Positions 46,631-56,400 of a DNA stretch of 64,000 nucleotides are shown here, piece by piece. Under the pieces are notes generated by a model. The model was not told the DNA's origin. It saw only the letters and a program-made list of their open reading frames with translations, and searched no databases. The DNA is taken from assembly GCA_012934845.2 (NCBI GenBank), contig WNNJ02000726.1, forward strand, positions 186,001 to 250,000, in the 5' to 3' direction. Made by a program: the position numbers and the translations under genes. This stretch comes from Pomphorhynchus laevis (Eukaryota; Acanthocephala; Palaeacanthocephala; Echinorhynchida; Pomphorhynchidae). The first letter of the stretch is position 1, and the number at the start of each line of letters is the position of its first letter.

Positions 46631-47090
46631 TTTTCAAATGGATTTCAAATCCTCTGAAATCAATAAATCAAAATTTAACAATTAGAAAATAAACTCAAGT
46701 ATGACTATCTGAAGTCCAGAACCGCGAAAGCCTGATGTTTTACCGTGTTTTCGTACCACTCCAGAATCGTTAGCGGTAAATAGCCTACTACAAACTGAGC
46801 ACTGTACCCGCCCTTGGCTTTATGTGTGCGTATTGAACTCGACTCTATTGCTCTCTGGCCTATTCGGTTCTGTCAAGTATAGTACAGGGACGATTGGTAC
46901 ACATTCAAACGACACAGCGATATCAGCTTGAATTTCCGCGTCAGTGCGGTCGTTTTATGAAACGTCGGTGAGGTAGTTTAGTCTTATATTCAATCCTCAT
47001 TGAATAGTGATATTTAGAGAACACATGTCGATCGCAGTTTCTCTCTATTATACTTTTATCTCTTAGATTTCGTCCCAATTGCTTTGCATG
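46631..47090. other. unassigned; possible minus-strand zinc-finger scrap
   Basis: In the minus frame at about 46990-46690 the reading includes VPIVPVLYLTEPNRPESNRV and, after a stop, CSVCSRLFTANDSGVVRKHG, with Cys-x2-Cys spacing and a downstream His like transposon-encoded zinc fingers. It is too short to name. Confidence 0.3.
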
Positions 47091-47215
47091 TTATATCTTG
47101 TATGTAATATTATATGTAAATTATATGTAATTAAATTATATCTTGTATGTAATATTATATGTAAATTATATGTAATTAAATTATATCTTGTATGTAATAT
47201 ATAGTATTTATATCC
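47091..47215. repeat. 45-bp tandem repeat, ~2.7 units
   Basis: Units begin ttatatcttgtatgtaatat at 47091, 47136 and 47181. Confidence 0.92.
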
Positions 47216-47602
47216 AAGATAATTTTTTAACCCATTGTGTGTTTAAGTTGTAAATATTTTTTGTAGTCTGTAAATATTTTTTGTAACTATTATACAAATT
47301 ATACATCAAATTATACATAAAAATCGTATGTTACACATATACCGAGGGCACCAAAGAAACATTTTTATGCGTAGATATTTAAAAGTTTCTTTTTATTCTG
47401 AATTACAACTATCTGAGATAATTAATCTTTTGGTTATATAATATCCTTATACGCGATTAGTGTGCAATAATAGTTGAAATTTGCCTCCGTAGTAAATTAT
47501 TACAATTTTTACATGCTTACATAGAGATAAATTATTAATGCTATAGAAACAATAATTGAATTTAGTAATATTTTTGATTTTAAATACGGAATACAATATA
47601 AG

Positions 47603-48133
47603 CAAGTTCACATAAATTATTATACCAATACTTCTCATGATGATAATTGGTGCGTTGGTGTGGCAGCTTTCAATCCTGTCGGTATTGACGTTACACATAT
47701 AAAACCACAGAACAATTTACATTTGCTGGTTAAAAAGGCTTGCGACAATGACGAATGGGAAAGTAATTACGGTAAACTGCAAGATGATGAATCTCTTTTG
47801 ACCGTATTCTATCGGCTTTGGTCGCACAAGGAGGCTATCCTGAAAGCCGTTGGAACAGGCATACGATCAATGTCCGATCTGAGGAATGTGCAATTTGATT
47901 TATCTACAGATTTAACATCATTTAGTACTAAGCTGAGACCAACTTCAATGCTTTCTCAATTTCCATGGACGTTTGACGAACATCGTATAGATAATGACCA
48001 TAGAATAGTAGTAGCTGTTAATTCACTATTCTCAAATTGCAGTGATCGTAAAATCACACATCTAAACATTTCTGATCTCGTGAAGCAATGTTCGAAAATG
48101 GCGTTGCTCGAATATCACGAAGACAACAGCTAA
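47603..48133 (+). CDS. AASDHPPT: 4'-phosphopantetheinyl transferase (AASDHPPT), exon 2
   Basis: The C-terminal 176 residues of the enzyme that moves the 4'-phosphopantetheine arm from coenzyme A to a serine on acyl-carrier domains (mitochondrial ACP, fatty-acid synthase, aminoadipate-semialdehyde dehydrogenase). The Mg-binding AFNPVGIDV segment and the catalytic W-x-x-K-E-A-x-x-K box (FYRLWSHKEAILKAVGTG) are intact. The S-H of TNTSHDDNW corresponds to the FNISHQ motif. The codon frame runs upstream of the first ATG to the acceptor tataag| at 47602, phase 0, as required by exon 1. Stop TAA at 48131; polyadenylation signal AATAAA at 48165-48170. The intact motifs and frame suggest a working gene. 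Confidence 0.87.
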   Translation, partial: QVHINYYTNTSHDDNWCVGVAAFNPVGIDVTHIKPQNNLHLLVKKACDNDEWESNYGKLQDDESLLTVFYRLWSHKEAILKAVGTGIRSMSDLRNVQFDLSTDLTSFSTKLRPTSMLSQFPWTFDEHRIDNDHRIVVAVNSLFSNCSDRKITHLNISDLVKQCSKMALLEYHEDNS

Positions 48134-48164
48134 GGAAATTAATTTAATAGATGTAAATAATATT

Positions 48165-48170
48165 AATAAA
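48165..48170 (+). terminator. AATAAA polyadenylation signal of AASDHPPT
   Basis: Canonical hexamer 32 bases after the stop codon. Confidence 0.6.
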
Positions 48171-48895
48171 ATGTATCTTGTCTATAAGCTCGAACTAAAT
48201 AATTTCATTTTATTTGTCAAAAATTAAAATATTGGTTCGCCCAAATAATGGAATTGATAAAAAATCTTTGATATTTCATTTTTTATCGATAAAGGTTTAA
48301 TTAATTCGAATTTTTTTCCAAATCCATTTCTAAAAATATGTTATTACGTCTTGAAAACTATAGACGAAGATTAAATTACTTTTTGTAGTATTGATTTACA
48401 CCCGAACTGTTTTTGATATAGCAAACTTGAATGAGCACATTTAACATATTTATATCATGCACTCTATAAACTAATAATTTTCCTTCCATGTCAACCACTA
48501 GCCCGGGTGTCGGGTTGTGGAGGCCGTGCACGAACAAAACTACTCCAGACATCCCAATCCTGGGCGACAGACCAGAGTTCTCTTTCAGATAGTTCAAGGA
48601 GGTCTTCGGCCAGTCTCGAGATTGTATATATCCACAAATATCGAGGTCTACCTCGAGGTCTCTCTCCAGAGAGTTGGACCTAAAAAAAACTCCGAGGAAA
48701 GCGATCCCTAGACACCCTCAGAACTTGTACTAGCCACCTCAACTGACTTCCATACCGGATGACCGAATTCCTAATCTTATTTCTAAGGCTAAGACCGGAT
48801 ACACCGCAATGAAACCATCCTTAAACACTAGGGAGAGTTGTTGCTGAATTGTCGCTGCACTCGTTGGATCCTTAATGGATACGGCATGTATAATG
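48171..48895. other. AASDHPPT 3' flank with conserved block
   Basis: The minus ORF 48597-48376 contains VHGLHNPTPGLVVDMEGK, related to YVHCLHDPTPGPVVD at 11.9 kb. 48815-48900 (gttgctgaattgtcgctgca, ggatccttaatggatac) is repeated at 49200-49265, at the centre of the foldback. Confidence 0.45.
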
Positions 48896-49013
48896 GTAGT
48901 GCACGAACGTGCTAAGTAGACAACGGTCCAGGATATATTACGAAATACGGCATTTATACTAAATGGTGTTACTTGATAGACTGGACTTTGATTCACGACT
49001 TTCAGTCACCATG

Positions 49014-49089
49014 TTATTTCTAGACGACCAATGAGTACCAGGCGACACTCATCAGTAGAATGAAGTACTCACTGGCCGTTTCGGTTGCC
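49014..49089 (-). ncRNA. hammerhead-like core, foldback left arm
   Basis: Minus strand: GGCAACC-GAAA-CGGCCAGTGAGTAC-TTCATTCTA-CTGATGA-GTGTCGCC, helix III partner GGTACTCATTGGTC, GTC, TAGAAATAA. Core motifs intact. Helix III is 15 pairs including G-U. Confidence 0.5.
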
Positions 49090-49352
49090 TGTGTGACATT
49101 GTGAATAAAGGCGTTTCCGACACTTTGCTTAATTGTCTAAGGCTTACGCTCTTTACCAGATCGAATAGCTATGCGGACCATCCTTTAACACTAGCCATAG
49201 ATTGTTGCTGAATTGTCGTTGCAATCGTTGGATCCTTAATGGATACAGCATGTATAATAGTAGTGCACGGATGTGCATTCGATCTGGTAAACAGCGTAAG
49301 CCTCAGTCAATTAAGCAAAGTGTCGAAACGCCTTTATTCACAATGTCACACA

Positions 49353-49428
49353 GGCAACCGAAACGATCAGTGAGTACTTCATTCTACTGATGAGTGTTTC
49401 CGAGTACTCATTGATCGTCTAGAAATGA
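49353..49428 (+). ncRNA. hammerhead-like core, foldback right arm
   Basis: Plus strand: GGCAACC, GAAA, CGATCAGTGAGTAC (helix III), TTCATTCTA (helix I), CTGATGA, GTGTTTCC (helix II), GTACTCATTGATC, GTC, TAGAAATGA. One helix III pair is U-A where the left arm has C-G. Confidence 0.5.
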
Positions 49429-49546
49429 CATGGTTACTGAAAGTCGTGAATCAAAGTTTAGTCTAAGAAGCAACACTATTTTGTATAAATGCCGTATTTC
49501 GAAAGAAATCCTGGACCGTAGTCTACACAGCACATCCGTGCACTAC

Positions 49547-50264
49547 TATTATATATAATATATATTTCAAAATAAATATATATATTTCAAAATAAGTAGG
49601 TATATAAAATTTTACCAAGCTTTCTTGATTAAATTTTCAACTTATATCAAATTAAACTTTATAACAATGAAGATCTACTTCATAACTTCATATCAACTTC
49701 ATAACCCTTTTTCAAATTATAATTTAATTTTTCTTTTAATTTTAAATTTATAATTACATTTAAATTAATTTTTTGAATTATTTTAAAATTAAAATTTAAA
49801 ATTCTTAGTCGCTTATTGCAATACGTCAGTTTATAATCCCTACTTATTCTGAAATATTAAAGAATCCGACAGAAACAAGGATCTCAAGCTGTGGTTCAAA
49901 TAACCCTATTGATACTTTCAACATATATACTATTTTTCTCGGAGAAATAGCCAACTATTATTTGTAATATATTTTATTATCTATAATAATTATATTGGTT
50001 TATGTGATAAGTTTCTGCAGATACAGTGATAATTGTATCTGCTGAAAGTTTGCAGGCCTTCGCAGATCAATAATCAAGTTAGCACAATAATCAACTTCGC
50101 AGATCATTGATAATCTATTAATTATGCCCTAAATAATTTAGAGTCACTGCTTACATTATAGCAGTCGTTTCTTTAATTGAGCTAACTGCTTTAATGAACG
50201 ATTTTTTATTTTAATTTATTCGGTTACCAAAAGTTATTTATTCTAAAAAGTTTCAAGTTATTTT
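49547..50264. other. AT-rich upstream region of NOL6
   Basis: No gene. It contains a repeated phrase (cgcttattgcaatacgtcag, 49811 and again at about 50760 and 51384). Confidence 0.45.
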
Positions 50265-50278
50265 AATAACTGTTTTAG
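50265..50278 (+). promoter_or_regulatory. 3' splice-site-like sequence abutting NOL6 ATG
   Basis: taataactgttttag ends directly before the ATG at 50279; it is also an in-frame TAG. It may be a trans-splice acceptor or end of a 5' UTR intron. Confidence 0.45.
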
Positions 50279-50446
50279 ATGGACTTGGACATGAGCGAAG
50301 TATCAGAAATCTTTACCGACAATTTCGATCCTCTGGAAGTTGCAAACGTTTTACCAAAAAAGTATTACGCTGCGCCTACAGTGGAAGAATTACATCAACT
50401 GCGGGAAACTGAAACGCTATTCCACTCAAATTTGGTACGCCTGCAA
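50279..50446 (+). CDS. NOL6: NOL6 exon 1
   Basis: 56 codons from ATG. An acidic start MDLDMSEVSEIFTDNF leads into the conserved PTVEELHQLRETETLFHS. Donor CTGCAA|GTAAGT, phase 0. Confidence 0.85.
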
Positions 50447-53400
50447 GTAAGTAGAAATCATATTTTGTGTTGCAATAAAGAGTAATATTACAATAAAGAG
50501 TAATATTAATATTATATAGATATATTATAAATAGATATTAATATTGATATTATAATATCTATTATATAGATATTTGCTGATAATATTATTAATTGTTATT
50601 AAATATCAATCTTTTTTACAAGAATTGCTTCACATTCGAGGTTTTTAAGTGAACACATTTATAACATTTTATATGACTTTTATCAAATTAATTTTTTTGA
50701 ATTTAAAATTTAAATTAGATTTATTTATTATTTTAAAATTAAAATTTAAAATTCCAAGTCGCTTATTGCAATACGTCAGTTTTTTCTAGATAATCTTGAT
50801 AACAGATATCATCTCCAGAAAAGAATATATTCATGGTTGTCTAAATAGAAATTAGTAAATAGCATTTTTTACAAAAATTGCTTCACATTCAAGGTTTTTA
50901 TGTGAACAAAGTGTTATTTTCAAAAATATAGACAGTAAGGATTATCCAAGTAAGTTTTGGAAGGCTGTCTGATAAGTGAAAAAAGCATTCTCATCTCAAT
51001 TTAATCGTATCATTCCAACCTAAATCGGCTAACAAGTCGTTATGTGGTGACGATAATATGGTATCATCTCCAATTGATTTAGATAAATCTGCCTCGTGAT
51101 ATACTGGCAATCCAGATATCATAGTGTCTCAATTCCATTACTGACATTGATTGTGTACCTTTTGTTTCACTTACATCTTCAGAAAATAATATATTCATGG
51201 TTGTCTAAAGAATAGCATTGCCGCCGTGATACCTAAAAATCAGGAACAGCTATCTGCAAAATCTTTTAGACCATTAAGCATTCTTAATGCCTTGGCAAAA
51301 GTTGTAGAAAAAATCACTTTTACAAAAATTGCTTCACATTTATTAAATTGAATAGAAACAATCCAGGGGACAGCACGACTAAATCGCTTATTGCAATACG
51401 TCAGTTTATTCTAGATAATCTTGATAACAGATATCATCAAATAGTTCAATGTTCACACGCAGATTTAAGTTTCGACACTGTAGATCACTATATTCTTTTT
51501 AATATTCTAAGCGATACCGGATTACCTGTATGGCAATTAGATTATTGAAATCGTATCTAAAAAATATATACCATGCGTTTTCTTATGCCGATATTTTTTC
51601 CTATCGGGAATTTGTGTCGACAACCGTACCCCAAAGGCTTCTCAAATCTGCAAGCAAAGGCATTCCGAGTATAAATTTGAATTTTATATGACGTTCACGT
51701 GCTACAGAAAATGACCTAGCAAACTGTTCCTTTACTTTCCGAAAATTAAATCGGTCTATTAAGCGTTTAGTGTTCAATAAAGCTACAGGCATCGACAATT
51801 TTTGCATCAAGCAAAGATTGAGTAGATGTTTTGCACCAATCAAACAGAAAATAATAAAATTTAGAAATAAACAAAAAAAATAAAAATAAATTTAAACTCT
51901 TTATCGAGAATGTCTAATGGATGTATAATAAATAATATACTTTGTGTTAGAATAAGTTACTATATAGTCAAATTTAATCAGAGGAAATACATCATTAGCA
52001 TGTATTTGCCCCCGCTGCTATGTTGGGTCGAAGAGTAAGGGCCGAAACCTGATATAATAGCAGTTCCTCAAGATGTTCCATATTTTAATACATCGTTTAT
52101 AATTTATTTTCAATTTATAAAAGTTGACTTTTATTTAAGAATAATAATTTTAAAAATTGACTTTGATATAAGTTTAATATTTTTATTTTTATTTATTTAT
52201 TTTTATTTTATATAAAATACGTAGACTAAGCTGAATTGACTTATTTAAATTGCACTAGCATTTTAACTCTAGATTGGCGAGCTGCTCGACGAAGTTAATG
52301 TACCTAATAACCTTCAAGATGAAATTTGTAAATTTGTAAATAATCTTAAGCGCGTGCTTAAGCTCATTGAACCCTGTCAAATTGATGATAACGTAAGCTA
52401 TCTAGCGTAGATATGAAAGAATTAAATTGTAATATTTCGCAGGTAACAGTGAGTTCATCTATTCTTCCGCCGTTCACAAAATCATCCAATGTAAATCGTA
52501 TCAATCAAGCATTTCAATGTCAAAAGCCTGTCCGTGTCGAAGTTGTGGGATCATTTAAAGACAATACCTTAATCCATACAAGCGAAACATTGAACATTGA
52601 CTTGGTTTTTATCATGGCTAGAAGCAGTTTCATTCGTACTGATTTCAATAATATGCGTTTCTACATTAAACGTGCACTATACATTGATTATATAAAGAAA
52701 TATCTGTCTTCTAAGCTAACTGGTACAGATGACGCAATAATATGCAAGTTGATGGTAATCGATGAAGACTATCGTAAACCTTTATTAATTATTTCACCGA
52801 AAGGTATTAATTCACATCATTTCAGTTGTGACATGTTTGTTTTTTTTGAAAGCAAGCAATGGATACCAGGTTCGTTTACATATTTTGCCAGAAGCCGGTA
52901 CATTTAGTTCTTCAAGATTTGATGTAGACAAGTGCTGCATTCGAAAGAAATGGTACGAAAATCATAAAAGCGATTCGCCAGAATGTATATAAACAATATT
53001 TTATTAAAAGTGTCACATTATATATTTTAGGTTCTTCCACTTTAATTCAATCGTCATATACAAACGCGTCAATTTTATCCGAAATTAATGGTTACGACAT
53101 CAATGCTTATATCTATCAAACACTAAATTCATCATCATTTGTCATTGACGCGCTTAAGTTGCTAAAGATCTGGATTCGGCAAAGGCGATTATCAACGGTA
53201 TTTTTGTGTTTACTATTGAGAACTTAATTATTCCTTGTGTATTATTATACAAATAATACACAAAAAGTACTTTTTCAAAAATACTTTTGACTCTTGTGTT
53301 GATATTTTGTATAATATCAAATTATTATAATAAATAATAATATACTATATATAATATTATATATATTATATATTATAATAATATTTAATATAATTATTAA

Positions 53401-56400
53401 ATTATAATATCAAATTATTTACGGCAACACGGAATTGTTTAGATGTCTAATGGATTTTCAAATTTCTGTATGAAATGCTTGGTTGTATGGTTGTTGTTTC
53501 GAAACAAAATCTCACCGCAGATGTCACACTATCAAATATTTCGATGTGTTCTTTCTTATATAGGTTTGTATTGTTACATGTCCATTTGATTTTTTTAATT
53601 CGTCTCTATAGTTTTAATGCTATCAACTACAGAAAGGAGTGGAACTTTTGTCATTTAGATTACTCTACTTTATAGTTACAAGAAACATATTTTTGCATGA
53701 GCATTCATGCATACCATATAATATAAAATATAATACATTAAATAATGAAATTTCAAGAAATGCAACAATTTGTAATGATATTGGCTTTCTTCAAAATCAT
53801 TTAAATAATTTAATAGATACATATTTTAAACTAGGTTACTATAAAAATAACATCAAGCAGAAAATAGTAAAATATATAAATCAACACAATAATATAAAGA
53901 ATAAATTTAAACTCTTAAGTGGCAAATTTTTATGGATGGATAATAAATAATATACTTTGTATTAGAATAAGATACTAGATAGTTATTTCAGAGGAAATAC
54001 ATCATTAGCATGTATTTGGCCCCGCTGCTTTGTTGGGTAGAGGAGTTAGGGGCCGAAACCTGATAGCATAGCAGTTCCTCCTGATGACCTCTTATTCTTA
54101 TTTTGATACAACGTCTGTTATTTATTAGTCAATTCATAAAAATGACGTTTATTTTAAATTTCATTTTTTAACTTGATTTAAATTATAGAAAATCTAAAAG
54201 CAATTATTAATTTTATTATTTAATTATTAAATTTTGATTTAGCATTATTATGTTTTGTTTAGTTTATAATTATATTAAATACGTAGACTCAGTAATCTGG
54301 CATGATTTGTTCTACTGACATGTTATTATTGACCTGTGGACTTTGTTTTCCCGGTAATATGACCTCTGTTAGATATACTGAAACTATGTATTATTGGTTA
54401 CGACTTTACTATTATTTTTTCTTATTTTCTTAAAAAAGGGAGAAGTTTGCATCCCAAGGTGTTTACACTTTAAAATGTAAGAAAATTGTAAGTAACTTTA
54501 ATCAACAACTTTTAACAAGTCCATTATGTTTTGTTTTGTTTATAATTATATTAAATACATAGACTCAGTTAGCTGATTATATTCAGTTAGCTGAGTCAAT
54601 TAGCTGACTCAGTTAGCTATCATCAACCAGAAAATAGTAAAATATATAAATCAACACAATAATATTAAAAAAATTAAAATCATTAGAAAAAATCATCATA
54701 AAAAATCTTATAACAATTATTTATTTTATTATTTAATTATTAAATTTCAATTTTTTATTTTTTATTTTAAATTTCAATTTTTTATTTTTTATTTTTAATT
54801 TCAATTTTTTATTTTAACTTGATATAAATTATAACAAATCTAAAAATAATTATTTATTTTATTATTTTATTATTAAAATTTGATTTAGCATTATGTTTTG
54901 TTTATTTTATAATTATATTAAATATGTAGACTCAGTTAGCTGATTTGAATTATTTGAGGAACAAAGAAAATGCCGTTTGTTTTTCGTAGATTGTAAACAA
55001 AAATGTAAATAATTACTGGAGCTGGATCAAAGAAAGGAGGTTAACAGAGGTTTGCGAAATATCAAATAAAAATTTCTTCTTTCATTGATACAGCTACAAT
55101 ACTTATAAGAATATTAAAAACATAAGAATATAATAAAATTATTTTGAAATAATCAAATTACAAAAATATTTAAAATTATATTAAGATATTAAAATTATCT
55201 TTATTTCTATAAAAAAGTAAAACCATATCAAATTATTAAGCAGCTGCTACCGCCATTTTCAAATAATTAAATTTTTATGCTAAGATTTATTTTTTGGCTG
55301 CAACAATGTTATCGCAATGATAATATTGCGTTGGGATATTGCAACGCAATTGATAATTAAAAAAATCGATATTGACAAATGGGTTTTATTTTGATGGCTT
55401 ATTGTTACTATTTGGAACTTCATAATATTGGATTTTACGAATTCGTCGAACTGGCATTAAATTAGTGTCCAAATTGATTTTAGTATTTAAATTGATTTGC
55501 AGCAAACTGATATTCATTCCAAAATTACATTAAAATCCAATATAACAAGCAATATGCAGTGCTTGTTATATGCAATATTAAAACAACAATAATAAATCAC
55601 TTATTTAATGCCGTTATATAAACAAATTGTAATATTAAAATGAGTCATATAGTCTAATAATCTTATAATCTAATAAACAATTCAATGTCAAAACTTGTTT
55701 TACCAGTTTTTCAAAACTTGTTTATTGAAGTTCCAAAAAAATAATTAAAGTAATTAGAGCACACTTTAAAGAATATTGTAAGGTAGTCAAAATTAATACT
55801 GATATAAAACACTATTTTAATATTAATTCTCTAAAAGAATTTTTAGAAATTATTTTAAGAAAAGATATGCATATATATGCAATAATAACTATAACCCCTA
55901 TCTAATTAAAATACCATCATCAAATAAATATAAAGATATGGATAAAATCGAATAAATAGAATCCTTAAATATTTTAATAAATCAAAATTATTTAAAAGTT
56001 GGGGCATACTTATTTAGACAATAAAGATGTTTCAATGGGGGTAATAGTACCCCAATTAAAGGTGACTTATTTTTATGCCATATAGAATATGAATTTGTTC
56101 GTAACCGTGTAAGCAATAAATAAAATTATAAAAAGATATGAAATATATGTTTCGTTACATTGATGATATATGTGTATTTAACTCTAGCAATTTTTGTTCA
56201 ATAAGTGAACAAATTTATCCAGAAAGCCTTATTCTTAAGAAAACCAATATTAATGATAAAGAAGGTGTATATCTAGATATGAACATTAAATTAACATTAA
56301 CTAAAACTACTATTAATTTATATCGTAAAGATGACATATTTAAATTTACAAGAAACATATTTTTGCATGAGCATTCATGCATACCATATAATATAAAATA

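Larger units (their letters stand above)
35839..47602 (+). other. AASDHPPT: AASDHPPT intron (11.8 kb, LINE-filled)
   Basis: Donor CAG|GTCTAC, acceptor atataag|CAAGTT. It contains LINE-D (minus), three LINE-A segments, LINE-B (plus), a LINE ORF1 scrap, Penelope fragments, a 370-bp tandem triplication and an inverted repeat. 35880-36540 and 38400-38980 are AT-rich without genes. Confidence 0.65.
48896..49546. mobile_element. foldback element with ~270-bp arms
   Basis: Left arm 48896-49166, right arm 49277-49546, complementary over nearly their whole length with scattered substitutions, and a ~110-base centre. The arms share the hammerhead-like core and phrases with the 29-kb satellite (cactcatcagtag, cgtttcgg.tgcc, cggaccatcc), so the two families are related. 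Confidence 0.88.

Noticed and set aside
48376-48597. Minus-strand 73-codon host gene
   Set aside because: Only the block shared with 11.9 kb looks conserved; the rest has no support.
52413-52442. Start codon at 52413 for the 164-codon NOL6 frame
   Set aside because: It lies in the 50-nt intron; the acceptor ttcgcag| at 52442 starts the exon.
52804-52912. Frameshift or premature stop in NOL6 exon 3 (T8 homopolymer)
   Set aside because: A 49-nt GT-AG intron restores the frame and gives the family sequence KASNGYQVRLH; a 22-nt alternative gave a poorer match.
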